Positions 8,259 through 16,352 of a DNA stretch of 64,000 bases are shown here, piece after piece. Below the pieces are notes generated by a model. It did not search any database. It had not been told where the DNA came from and saw only the letters and a program-made list of their open reading frames with translations. This DNA is from Nitrobacter hamburgensis X14 (lineage in GTDB: Bacteria > Pseudomonadota > Alphaproteobacteria > Rhizobiales > Xanthobacteraceae). Within the stretch, counting starts at the first letter, position 1. Each line of letters opens with the position of its first letter. The stretch covers positions 620,001-684,000 of the forward strand of contig NC_007964.1 in NCBI RefSeq assembly GCF_000013885.1, in the 5' to 3' direction. Made by a program: the position numbers and the translations under genes.

Positions 8259-9872
8259 CTCACGAACAAAACTGGGCACTCCTGCCGGTGCCGCCCCTCC
8301 CCCCATCACTAGCCGTTCGAGCACGGTCCTGCGACCGTGAATACGGATTTCCGTGTCGTCCACCTCCACCTTGTCGATGACCGAGCGCAGCCAGGCGCGG
8401 CGAAAGGCGGTTTCGCCCGACAGCACGTTGTCGCGCATGGTGGCGACGAAGGAAGCGATCTTGTCTTCGGTGATCCGGGCTTCCGGGCGCATTTCGGAGA
8501 CTGCTCGGTCGAAGGCGGCCTTGGCAATATCGCGTTCGGTTTTGATTGCTGCGACGCGATCTTTCAGCGTCGCATCGTTCGGATCGGCGATGCCGTTCTC
8601 GATGGCCTGATACAGGCGGTTAAGCCGGCCCTCCGCGTCGGTGAGTTTCGCGCGCAAGGCTGTGAGGCGACCTGCAAGATCGTCATCGCGCTTGGTCTGA
8701 CGGTTCATCAGGCCGCGCAGCAATTCGGCAACGCGCTCCGGCGTCAGCAGTTGCTCGCCGATACGGTCGGTTACAACATTGTCGAGGCGTTCCATCGGCA
8801 GCGAGCGGCCTGGGCAGGCATCCTTGCCCTTCTGAGCCGCCGCCGCGCAGACATAGTAGCGATAGCGGCCCGATTTTCCGGTGCGGATCGTCATGCCGCC
8901 GCCGCAGGTCGCGCAGGTGGCAAGGCCGGTCAGCAGGATCGGTCCGGTCACAACGCGCGGCGGCGCGACCTTCGGATTGCGCGCTTTGAGCTGCGCCTGC
9001 ACCGCGTCGAAGATTGCCGGATCGATGATCGCATCGACGGGCACGATGATATGCTCGGTCGCAGGCTTTGCCGTCCGGGTCTTGGAATCGGTGCGATTGA
9101 AATGCGCTTCGCCCTTATAGACCGGATTGGTCACAAGCTTATGCAGCGGGCCGATGCCCCACCGCGCACCGCGCCTTGTGCGATAGCCGTGGCCATTGAG
9201 CCAGACGACGACGGCTTTCACGCCCATCGGCCCTATTGTGCCGTCGCCTTCGCGTAACAGGCGGAAGATCAGGCGGACGGTCTCGGCTTCGACCGGGTCA
9301 ATGGCGAGCTTCTTCTTGGTTTTCGCGCCGCGCTGTTCGGCAGCAACGACCTGATAGCCGAACGGGGCGGCCGAGCCGTTCCAGAATCCTTGCCGGGCGT
9401 TTTCCTGCATGGCGCGCAGGACGTGCTTGGCGTTTTCCTTCGATTGGTATTCGTCGAACAGGGCAAAGACCTGCCGCACCATGACGCTCATCGGATCGTC
9501 GCCGAGGTCTTGCGTCATCGACACCAGCCGCACGCCGGACTTACGCAGCCGGCGCACATGGTATTCGAGTGCGAAGTGATCACGAGCGAAACGACTGAAG
9601 GAATGGACGATAATCACGTCGAACGGCGAGCCGTCCGACGTGGCCAAGTCGAGCAGGCGCTGCAATTCCGGGCGCTTGTCATCGGTGCCGGACAACCCCG
9701 CATCGACAAACTCGGCGGCAACTTCCCAGCCGCGCGCCTTACAGAACGCGATACCTTGCCGCCGCTGATCGGGAATCGACAGGTCGCTTTCGGCCTGACG
9801 CCCGGTCGAGACGCGCAGATAGAGCGCCGCGCGTGATGCTGGCTGACTGGCAGTAACGGCGACGGCTTTCAT
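8229..9872 (-). CDS. Large serine recombinase (site-specific integrase)
   Basis: A 547-residue protein: N-terminal resolvase domain (ALYLRVSTGRQAESDLSIPDQ, catalytic Ser near residue 23; IVHSFSRFARD), the central Recombinase domain (about 180-290), a zinc ribbon with CATCGGG and two further cysteines (about 315-360), and a coiled-coil C-terminus. This is the phage/ICE integrase class. The final residues RTRHDSNA are the antisense reading of the tRNA-Arg 3' fragment at 8218-8258, so the gene terminates in the attachment half-site. It is the best candidate for the integrase of the island or of a nested element. Confidence 0.93.
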   Translation of the reverse strand: MKAVAVTASQPASRAALYLRVSTGRQAESDLSIPDQRRQGIAFCKARGWEVAAEFVDAGLSGTDDKRPELQRLLDLATSDGSPFDVIIVHSFSRFARDHFALEYHVRRLRKSGVRLVSMTQDLGDDPMSVMVRQVFALFDEYQSKENAKHVLRAMQENARQGFWNGSAAPFGYQVVAAEQRGAKTKKKLAIDPVEAETVRLIFRLLREGDGTIGPMGVKAVVVWLNGHGYRTRRGARWGIGPLHKLVTNPVYKGEAHFNRTDSKTRTAKPATEHIIVPVDAIIDPAIFDAVQAQLKARNPKVAPPRVVTGPILLTGLATCATCGGGMTIRTGKSGRYRYYVCAAAAQKGKDACPGRSLPMERLDNVVTDRIGEQLLTPERVAELLRGLMNRQTKRDDDLAGRLTALRAKLTDAEGRLNRLYQAIENGIADPNDATLKDRVAAIKTERDIAKAAFDRAVSEMRPEARITEDKIASFVATMRDNVLSGETAFRRAWLRSVIDKVEVDDTEIRIHGRRTVLERLVMGGGAAPAGVPSFVREWRTRHDSNA

Positions 9873-10093
9873 TGCCTTGCCCTCGGACCTTGTGGAATTG
9901 CGGCGATTTCAGCATGGGTTTGCGGCCGTTCCGAGTCCTGTTTGAGCAAGTCGCGTAGCGCACCCGACAAAAATGCCTCGATCACATCGAGTTCGGCCTC
10001 CGTGACCGGCAAGCCGGCAAGATCGTCCACGACCGCGCAGTCCAGCGACTCGCGGGACGCGGATCGGCCAGATATGCGACGGGCAGTTCCCAT
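9869..10093 (-). CDS. Small hypothetical protein upstream of recombinase, possibly frameshifted
   Basis: Seventy-four residues, overlapping the recombinase start by 4 nt (ATGA-type coupling). The sequence from SLDCAVVDDLAGLPVTEAELD onward looks like a real acidic protein, but the first dozen residues (MGTARRISGRS) are basic and have no ribosome site. Another frame upstream, from ATG 10152 (MTTDQPLANTDGDLD ... VAYLADPR), supplies an N-terminus of matching character, suggesting one roughly 94-residue gene broken by a single-nucleotide shift near 10050. No function is recognised. Confidence 0.5.
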   Translation of the reverse strand: MGTARRISGRSASRESLDCAVVDDLAGLPVTEAELDVIEAFLSGALRDLLKQDSERPQTHAEIAAIPQGPRARQ

Positions 10094-10345
10094 GCTGCCG
10101 TGATCGCATCCAGATCGCCGTCTGTATTGGCCAGAGGCTGGTCAGTTGTCATCGGCTTGCAAAGGCATGTCCTCGCTGCCGTGCGGTTTTCATTTGCCGA
10201 GTTTTGGCGACCGCGCCGGGCGCGCAATGGCCGGCCCGCTCCTTTCGCTTCGCTCCCCGTGTTGACCATTTCCCTTGCGGTGCGCCCCCGGCTTTTCCGG
10301 TCCCCCTTCTCTCGCGGCATCAACCGCTACAGGCAGGAGGACGCC

Positions 10346-10993
10346 ATGACATTCTCAACCAACCAGCTTCGCAATTCCATTCAACGCGGCGATTGCATCG
10401 AAGTGATGCAGGCCATCCCTTCCCGGTCCGTCGATTTTATCCTGACCGACCCGCCCTATCTCGTCCGCTACAAATGCCGCGACGGTCGCTCAATCATGAA
10501 CGACGACAACGCCGAGTGGCTGGAGCCGGCCGCGCACGAGATGTATCGGGTTTTGAACCGCGACAGCCTCTGCGTCAGCTTCTATGGCTGGACGCAGACC
10601 GACCGCTTCATCGCGGCCTGGCGTTCCGCAGGATTCCGGATCGTCGGGCACATCGTCTTTCGCAAACGCTATGCCTCAGCAAAGCGGTTCGTCAGCTACA
10701 CGCACGAATCCGCTTACGTGCTGGCGAAGGGCCGTCCGGCGCTGCCGGAGCATCCGCCAGCCGATGTGATCGACTTCCCCTATAGCGGCAACCGGCTGCA
10801 TCCGACCCAGAAGCCGGTGATGGCGCTCATGCCGCTGATTACAGCTTTCTGCCCGGAAGGCGGGTTGGTGCTCGACCCCTTCTGTGGCTCCGGCTCGACC
10901 CTGGTCGCGGCCCGGCAAGCCGGTTGCGATTATCTCGGCATCGAACTGGACCACCGCTATCACCGGATCGCCGCCCGGAGACTTGCGGCATAA
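10346..10993 (+). CDS. Adenine-specific (N6) DNA methyltransferase, beta class
   Basis: A 215-residue methyltransferase beginning at ATG 10346 after an AGGAGG site. The catalytic motif DPPY (residues about 34-37) precedes the SAM-binding motif DPFCGSGST (about 175), the order of beta-class N6-adenine/N4-cytosine enzymes. It lacks a partner endonuclease nearby, so it is an orphan; similar short enzymes on plasmids and conjugative elements are thought to protect DNA entering a new host. Target sequence cannot be predicted from the sequence alone. Confidence 0.9.
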   Translation: MTFSTNQLRNSIQRGDCIEVMQAIPSRSVDFILTDPPYLVRYKCRDGRSIMNDDNAEWLEPAAHEMYRVLNRDSLCVSFYGWTQTDRFIAAWRSAGFRIVGHIVFRKRYASAKRFVSYTHESAYVLAKGRPALPEHPPADVIDFPYSGNRLHPTQKPVMALMPLITAFCPEGGLVLDPFCGSGSTLVAARQAGCDYLGIELDHRYHRIAARRLAA

Positions 10994-11129
10994 GCCCTAG
11001 CCCGCCTTTGGCCGCAGCCGCGCCAGGCAGGGCCTCTGGCTCCGAACGGGCCGGACACCCCCCTGAAGGCAAGACTGCACTCACCGCCCCGCAAACGGGC
11101 CGGAATTGGCATCGGCAATCGACGCAATT

Positions 11130-11822
11130 CTATTGCGCAGAACGGACCTGCGACAGGCCGGCAAGCGGGTTGGTTTGCATAAGCGCGCGAAACACCCCGT
11201 TCATGCAATGCAGCGTCCAGTTCTGGACGCTTACCCGATGGCCTGTTGCCTCAAAAGGATGTTTGTATCTCTGCTTGAGTGACTCTGCTGTCGCCCCTGG
11301 ATTTGCGCGGCTTCCCGGCCAGCGTCCGCGATGATGCGCGGCAAAGAGCGGTGCGAGCAGCCGCACGACAAGGCCGACGCACATGCGCGAGCGGGATGAC
11401 GCAATGACATCAACCGCGACATAGCCCCCCTCCTCAAGCTGACGGAGATAGCGTTGCACGGTTCGCCGGCAACGGCCGAGCGCGCGTGCGAGGTATGTGA
11501 CTGTCACCGGCAGCGCTCTTGCATCGCGATGCGAGCGATAGGTCAGTTCGGCGAGCTTGCGGGCGCAGCGGCGCGCCCCGTCGGAAAGGTTCGGATCGTT
11601 GTCAATGCGAGCCGCCAGCTCCGGCACATAAGCGCCGGTCTCGCGCGGCGCAGGTTTGCGCGGGCGTTCCGTCATCGCATAGCGATGGCAGGTTTGCAGC
11701 GAACGTTTGCGCCGGGCTAGATCGACGACACGAGTGTCGATCGACTCCTGCTCCGCCATTCGATTCTTAAGATCACGATGCGCCGCAATGAAAGCGACCT
11801 GCGGATCATTAGTCATAGTCAT
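11130..11822 (-). CDS. Helix-turn-helix protein, plasmid/ICE maintenance type
   Basis: A 230-residue protein starting at ATG 11822 after AGGAG. A central winged-helix segment is clear: LSDGARRCARKLAELTYRSH, then LPVTVTYLARALGRCRRTVQ and RYLRQLEEGGYVAVDV, which is the replication-initiator/GntR-like arrangement of recognition helix and wing. Its location beside a ParA/RHH pair suggests a role in replication or copy control of the excised element, but no known initiator family is recognised with certainty. Confidence 0.65.
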   Translation of the reverse strand: MTMTNDPQVAFIAAHRDLKNRMAEQESIDTRVVDLARRKRSLQTCHRYAMTERPRKPAPRETGAYVPELAARIDNDPNLSDGARRCARKLAELTYRSHRDARALPVTVTYLARALGRCRRTVQRYLRQLEEGGYVAVDVIASSRSRMCVGLVVRLLAPLFAAHHRGRWPGSRANPGATAESLKQRYKHPFEATGHRVSVQNWTLHCMNGVFRALMQTNPLAGLSQVRSAQ

Positions 11823-11873
11823 TGGTTTTCTCCTCTTGCAATGGAAGAAAACCCGCAGAAAATAAGGGCGCAT

Positions 11874-12178
11874 GAATACGTCGCAAAAATTCCTTGCGTT
11901 ATTTTATCGGCTCTGAGATATTTGAATGGTCAGATTGCAAATACCTAGAATTCAATGCGACCCGCTTCGGCGGGTTTTTCTTTTGTTACGTCATAAATTC
12001 CTTCTTTGATTGAAAAAGAACAATACGCGGCTCGAAACGAGCCAGCATGAATTGTCCGCAATGTGCGGCGCTATAGCAAGTCTGTTCTGTCAGCTTAAGA
12101 ATTTCGCGGCTCTCGCCGGGGAGCGGCGCATGCGATGGCATGTCATTGCGCACGTAGAAGCGCGAATCGACCCGCAAA
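11874..12178. other. Intergenic region without a convincing gene
   Basis: About 300 nt between the winged-helix gene and the RHH gene, both on the minus strand. The only clear structure is a plus-strand intrinsic terminator at 11960-11982. Short reading frames on both strands here lack ribosome sites and protein-like composition. Confidence 0.5.
11960..11980 (+). terminator. Intrinsic terminator
   Basis: Perfect hairpin ACCCGC-TTCG-GCGGGT followed by TTTTTC on the plus strand. The nearest plus-strand gene upstream is the methyltransferase ending at 10993, nearly 1 kb away, with an opposing gene between. It may end an unannotated RNA starting after 11822. Confidence 0.75.
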
Positions 12179-12691
12179 TCACAGACGACGACCGGCTTCC
12201 CCTTCCAGCTCGGCGACGCGACGCTCGATAAAGTCGCGAACTTCATCCACCATCTTGCGTTTTGTCATAGCGCAGGCCGTCTTGAACCGCGTATGAACCG
12301 CTTCGGGAAGATCGATGGTCAAGCGCACAATCGGCACGGAAATCCGCGTTTCTGTGTTCACGGAATGACGGACTTCCGTATCCACGACGACCTGTGCATC
12401 CGTGTTGTCGTGTTTCTGTGAAAACGGATTTCCGTGTTCACGCGAATCCGCCTTTGCAGAAAAGCTGCTTTCTGCATTCACGCGGTCACGGATTTCCGTG
12501 TTTCCGTGTTCATGGGTTTGCGTATTCACGGGTGTGCGGCTCTCAGCCTTCACGGATTTCCGTGCGGCCTTTTTGGCGAACTTGCGATCCCGCGCAATCG
12601 CCCGGCCGGTTTCCTCGAAGGCGGCGATTTCCTCAGCCGTCGGTCGCCTGACGGGTTTCTTCATGTCCGCGAATGTTTTCGTGCTCGCCAT
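12179..12691 (-). CDS. Ribbon-helix-helix protein, ParA partner (ParG-like)
   Basis: A 170-residue protein whose last 45 residues (VRLTIDLPEAVHTRFKTACA, then TKRKMVDEVRDFIERRVAEL) form a ribbon-helix-helix DNA-binding domain. It overlaps the 3' end of parA by 59 nt, the usual position for a type Ib partition protein. The middle is a degenerate tandem repeat of units such as HGNTEIRD, VNTETRIS and VDTEVRHS, encoded by DNA repeats containing ATTTCCGTG (read on the plus strand). The same 14-mer also lies inside parA and before it, so the repeats may be the protein's own binding sites. Confidence 0.72.
   Translation of the reverse strand: MASTKTFADMKKPVRRPTAEEIAAFEETGRAIARDRKFAKKAARKSVKAESRTPVNTQTHEHGNTEIRDRVNAESSFSAKADSREHGNPFSQKHDNTDAQVVVDTEVRHSVNTETRISVPIVRLTIDLPEAVHTRFKTACAMTKRKMVDEVRDFIERRVAELEGEAGRRL
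12336..12566. repeat. Degenerate tandem repeats with ATTTCCGTG core
   Basis: At least eight degenerate copies of a unit resembling CGGATTTCCGTGTTCACG lie in the middle of the RHH gene, with exact ATTTCCGTG at 12428, 12492 and 12556. The exact 14-mer TTTCCGTGTTTCCG at 12493-12506 recurs at 12877-12890 in parA and, inverted, at 13331-13344 before parA. The pattern resembles iterons or a centromere, although it is inside coding sequence. Confidence 0.6.
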
Positions 12692-13307
12692 AACGCAACA
12701 ACTCCTTCACCAATCGGTCTATGTCCTTTGCAGCCTCGCTCCTTGCCGCCCATTCAAATATCGTCTTGCCCGCCGTCAGCGCCTCGGCGAAGGCGACGCG
12801 GTTCAGGATCTCCGCACGGAGGATCTGAATCCCGGCGTCGGCGGCATACGCCTTGGCATCGCGGCCGATCACCGTATTTCCGTGTTTCCGTGAAACCAGA
12901 AATACGGCTTCCAGTGCTTCCTTGAGCGCGCGGCCATTGTTGACCGCCGCGATTGTTTCGGTCGCCGCCCACAGCGAGGGGCCACCCGGCTCGATCGGCA
13001 CGACGACGAGGTCGGATGCAATCACAACGGAATGAGCGATATCCTGGCCGCGCGCCGGGCCGTCGATAATCGTATGCGTGTAGTCCGCTGCCATCGCCAT
13101 CGCATCGCGCGCCATTTTCGGGCGAGGGAGGGAGGCGACGACGAACGGCGTCTTTTCGCGCAAGGATGCCCATTGCGCAGCGGTCTGCTGCGGATCGGCA
13201 TCGATCAGTAGCACCTTGTGCCCGGAACGGGCGAGGCGGGCCGCCGTGTTGACCGCCAATGTGGTTTTACCGACGCCGCCCTTTTGATTGAGAAATGAAA
13301 TTATCAT
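12633..13307 (-). CDS. parA: ParA-family partition ATPase
   Basis: A 224-residue Walker-type ATPase with the deviant Walker A KGGVGKTT (residues about 9-16), Walker A' LLIDADPQQTAAQW, and Walker B IIDGPA. It is the short class without an N-terminal HTH (type Ib), normally paired with a small RHH protein, as here. It would segregate the excised circular form or stabilise the island. The region before the gene holds inverted repeats and one copy of the 14-mer shared with the RHH gene. Confidence 0.9.
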   Translation of the reverse strand: MIISFLNQKGGVGKTTLAVNTAARLARSGHKVLLIDADPQQTAAQWASLREKTPFVVASLPRPKMARDAMAMAADYTHTIIDGPARGQDIAHSVVIASDLVVVPIEPGGPSLWAATETIAAVNNGRALKEALEAVFLVSRKHGNTVIGRDAKAYAADAGIQILRAEILNRVAFAEALTAGKTIFEWAARSEAAKDIDRLVKELLRYGEHENIRGHEETRQATDG

Positions 13308-13330
13308 GCAAGGATTTTACGACGTGCATG

Positions 13331-13344
13331 CGGAAACACGGAAA
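13331..13344 (-). promoter_or_regulatory. Candidate partition-protein site before parA
   Basis: CGGAAACACGGAAA, the reverse complement of the TTTCCGTGTTTCCG 14-mer that occurs in the RHH gene and in parA. It starts 23 nt before the parA start codon, so it could be an autoregulatory operator or part of a centromere. Confidence 0.45.
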
Positions 13345-13401
13345 CAAAGAAAAAATTCTATCCACATGGGCGGCCAGATTGTCATAAGCGGTCGTGGCAA
13401 T

Positions 13402-13436
13402 CGACGAACATCCGGATGAAACCGTGATGTTCGTCG
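13402..13436. repeat. Inverted repeat upstream of parA
   Basis: Perfect 11-bp arms CGACGAACATC and GATGTTCGTCG around a 13-nt loop, about 100 nt before parA. It is not followed by a U-tract in either direction, so a binding site is more likely than a terminator. Confidence 0.55.
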
Positions 13437-13447
13437 CGCGGCGCGGC

Positions 13448-13472
13448 AGAAAAGGCCGGGCTAAAAGCCCGG
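13448..13472 (-). terminator. Intrinsic terminator of the 63-residue gene
   Basis: Nine-bp perfect arms GGCCGGGCT/AGCCCGGCC with a 3-nt loop, followed on the minus strand by TTTTC. It overlaps the stop codon of the gene at 13461-13652. Confidence 0.7.
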
Positions 13473-13652
13473 CCCCGCTGCAAACGAGAGCGCCAGCGCG
13501 CGCGAGATGTTTTCAAGGCTTGCGAGCGCGATGCGGCGCTCCGGCGTGCCGGTGCGGCTGCGGGCGAGGGTCTGCGACGCCTGCCGGAACAGGACGTTCA
13601 GTTCCGTTTGGGTGCGACGTTGCAATTCGAAGGCGGTCAGTAAGCGATTCAT
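13461..13652 (-). CDS. Small hypothetical protein (63 aa)
   Basis: Starts at ATG 13652 after a strong site GGGAGGAAACTC. The sequence (NRLLTAFELQRRTQTELNVL, then ARSRTGTPERRIALASLENI) is helical and amphipathic with mixed charge. I do not recognise a family. It is transcribed toward parA and ends in its own terminator. Confidence 0.6.
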   Translation of the reverse strand: MNRLLTAFELQRRTQTELNVLFRQASQTLARSRTGTPERRIALASLENISRALALSFAAGPGF

Positions 13653-14334
13653 GAGTTTCCTCCCGTTGTTCGCGGCCGGCTTGATTGCCAGCCTTGTGAA
13701 TGCCGAAGCGACGGGATGGACGAGGCGCATGCGAAAAGCCCGAGGGGCATCGCCCGGCCTGCACGAAGGAAGGTTGGGGATACGGGAATATTCGCTTGCG
13801 CTATGGAAGGACAGACTGACGCAAATTCACATGCGGTCTGGCAGGCATGGCGGTTGTGAACAGCTTGCCAGGGAGGATTCGTGAAGCGATTGCCGATCGT
13901 CGTCGAATAAAACGAAGCAAACAACAAGGATGGGCGCGTCCGCTGTTCGCGGATCAGGCTCTCAGGCTTTGCCCGGAGCCGGCAGCCGTCTCCGCCGGAG
14001 GGTTTCGATCCTTCGCGCGATGAGAACATCGAAGCCGGCGTTGCCGGCGCTTCGATAACGGCGGGCCGCGCCCGCCTTTTCGTGACGAGCGCTGCGCCGC
14101 TCGACATTTCAAAAGAGAAAAGAAGGGGCCTGCGGCCCCAGGGCCGTCAAGACCAAGCCCTTCGCTGAAGCTGCGGGCACCGCCGGGGCGTTCCCCGCCT
14201 TTCGTCCGCTGCGCTTCCTGCCAAGGCGGGAGATACCCCTGTCCCCGCTGGCGGTCCTGACCGCCCGACCCCCGCTCATCGCCGCGATGGCTAGTCCGGT
14301 TGCATGCGCAACCCCCTAACCAAGGACAAAGGCA
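13653..14334. other. Intergenic region between small gene and ardC
   Basis: About 680 nt with no convincing gene. It contains an imperfect palindrome at 14028-14056 (ATCGAAG ... CTTCGAT around doubled CCGGCG) and a hairpin GGGGCC-TGC-GGCCCC at 14125-14139. The end is the promoter region and leader of ardC. Confidence 0.5.
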
Positions 14335-15249
14335 ATGAGTGAAGATCGAAAGGACATTTATCAGCGGGTGACCGATAGCATCGTGACGGAACTGGAAAAA
14401 GGCGTTCGCCCATGGCTGAAACCATGGAGCGCAGATCATGTGGCAGGACGCATCACCCGGCCCTTGCGCGCCAACGGCGTTCCCTATCGCGGTATCAATA
14501 TTTTGATGCTGTGGGCATCAGCGACCGAGCACAGTTACACCGCGCCGCTGTGGCTGACCTACAAGCAGGCGCAGGAATTGGGCGGACAGGTGAGGAAGGG
14601 CGAGAAGGGGAGCCTTGTCGTTTATGCCAACACCATCACCAAAATCGAGCAGGACGAGGCGACTGGCGAGGATTTGGAGCGGGAGATTCCCTTTATGAAG
14701 GGCTACACCGTCTTTAACGCCGAGCAGGTGGACGGATTGCCAGCGCATTTTTATGCCGTACAGCAACCAGCGATTGACCCCGTTGAACGCATCGAGAAGG
14801 CGGAGGCATTCTTTGCCGCGACCGGCGCGGAGATCAACGAAGGCGGTAACAGGGCTTGCTACAACCTCGCCATCGACCGCGTGCAGATGCCGCCTTTCGT
14901 GTCGTTCATCGAGGCAGAAGCCTATTACGCAACCCTTGCGCATGAAATTTGCCACTGGACTCGCCATCCCAAACGTCTAGACCGGGATTTCGGCCGCAAG
15001 CGGTTTGGCGACGAAGGCTATGCTATGGAAGAACTGGTTGCCGAGCTTGGCGCGGCGTTCGTCTGCGGCGATCTTGCCCTGACTCCCGCGCCACGCGAGG
15101 AACACGCCGCCTATATTGGCTCGTGGCTCAAAGCACTCAAAGACGACAAGCGGGCGATCTTCTCAGCCGCCGCCCATGCGCAGCGCGCTGCGGATTATCT
15201 TATCGGGTTGCAGCCTATAGAAAAGGGAGAGGAGAGGGAGGCCGCATAG
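14335..15249 (+). CDS. ardC: ArdC-like antirestriction protein (ssDNA-binding metallopeptidase)
   Basis: A 304-residue protein. The N-terminal ArdC ssDNA-binding domain (YQRVTDSIVTELEKGVRPWL ... YRGINILML) is followed by a zincin-like domain with HEICHW (about residues 203-208) and downstream ELVAELGAAF supplying the third ligand. ArdC proteins enter recipients with conjugating DNA and protect it from restriction, which fits a mobile island. A GGCGTCCG/CGGACGCC hairpin lies about 70 nt after the stop. Confidence 0.93.
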   Translation: MSEDRKDIYQRVTDSIVTELEKGVRPWLKPWSADHVAGRITRPLRANGVPYRGINILMLWASATEHSYTAPLWLTYKQAQELGGQVRKGEKGSLVVYANTITKIEQDEATGEDLEREIPFMKGYTVFNAEQVDGLPAHFYAVQQPAIDPVERIEKAEAFFAATGAEINEGGNRACYNLAIDRVQMPPFVSFIEAEAYYATLAHEICHWTRHPKRLDRDFGRKRFGDEGYAMEELVAELGAAFVCGDLALTPAPREEHAAYIGSWLKALKDDKRAIFSAAAHAQRAADYLIGLQPIEKGEEREAA

Positions 15250-15321
15250 CGGCCGCCGTCAGGGCCGGAAATATCGCGCCTCCAGGCCGCCCGGCGGCGG
15301 ACTTCCTGCCAGGGGAAAATT

Positions 15322-15343
15322 CGGCGTCCGATGGCGGACGCCG
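15322..15343. terminator. Hairpin after ardC
   Basis: Perfect 9-bp arms CGGCGTCCG/CGGACGCCG with a 4-nt loop, followed by ATTTGCTTG. The U-tract is poor, so termination is possible but not certain. Confidence 0.45.
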
Positions 15344-15519
15344 ATTTGCTTGCAGGGCAAGCATAGAGGGCCGAGCTACTTCCGTGATCTCTGCCGCAGG
15401 AAATGGCACAGCTATGCGGCACGGCGGCAAAGCAGTTGGACAGGCGCGCGCGTGCCGGAAGTGTTATACAGGCGTGGATTTTGTCCTGATCCCTGCTGTT
15501 GTTCACATCTGAGGTAACC

Positions 15520-16305
15520 ATGCCCCACTTTCTGATTTCCGATCCGCGCACTGGAGCCGCGCGTGTAATCGACTTTGCTGAATTCATAACAATCATTAAG
15601 GGCACGTCGATTGTGAGCCTTGCTACCTCCGATAACTTCCTTGAGCTTGGGCTGAGCGAACGGCTTATGCTGCGCATCGAGGGTGGAGGCGAAAATTTCA
15701 CCGCTGCGGTAATTTCGACACTCAATCCCGATGAGATTGCGCCGGTCAGATTGCAGATTGTTGGCGATGGAGAAGAGGTCAGCGCTGCGGTGGTCGAACA
15801 GCGGTTGCGCAACCTGCGCCAGCTTTATGCCATCGCTTATCTTCTAAGCGAAGGTCGCGGTGAGGAGCTGGCGGCGGCCGTTCGTGCCGATCCCAATCTT
15901 GATATCGAGAGCAGCTTGTTGAAGGAGCATGAACGTCTGTATCTCGAAGCAGCGGGACCGGGTAGCTGGTTCGTGACTGCTGTCACGAAGGTAAAAGGTG
16001 CAGGACAGGCGGCGTTGTACGGATTGGGAACGCTTTACGGCGAGGGCCGGCAGTTGCTGCTTGAGCGATTGCGCACCGCGAATGCGATCCAGGCAGAAGA
16101 GCTGAAAAAGCGGCAAATCGAGAACTATAAGCTCGCGGCGATGACGGCAATCGACATCGACAAACAAATCGAGAAAATCAAGGACGGGGAAAGCCGGGAG
16201 GCCGTTCGCAAGCTGATCGCTGCGAACAGTGCCGCGATCAATCCCAAGATCGCGGGACTTCTTCCGTCGCCTAGCGAAAACGAGATTGACAATAAAAAGA
16301 AGTAA
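15520..16305 (+). CDS. Unknown protein with helical C-terminus (261 aa)
   Basis: Starts at ATG 15520 after GAGGTAACC. The first 85 residues are predicted beta-rich (HFLISDPRTGAARVIDF, then VSLATSDNFLELGLSERL); the rest is helical with VTKVKGAGQAALYGLGTLYG and a charged tail ending NEIDNKKK. No transmembrane segment, enzyme motif or known family is seen. A/T content is higher than in ardC, suggesting separate acquisition. It is followed after 47 nt by another unknown gene in the same direction. Confidence 0.6.
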   Translation: MPHFLISDPRTGAARVIDFAEFITIIKGTSIVSLATSDNFLELGLSERLMLRIEGGGENFTAAVISTLNPDEIAPVRLQIVGDGEEVSAAVVEQRLRNLRQLYAIAYLLSEGRGEELAAAVRADPNLDIESSLLKEHERLYLEAAGPGSWFVTAVTKVKGAGQAALYGLGTLYGEGRQLLLERLRTANAIQAEELKKRQIENYKLAAMTAIDIDKQIEKIKDGESREAVRKLIAANSAAINPKIAGLLPSPSENEIDNKKK

Positions 16306-16352
16306 CCGCCCTAATCATATGTTGTTTAACATTGAATAGATCGGTACTTCGC

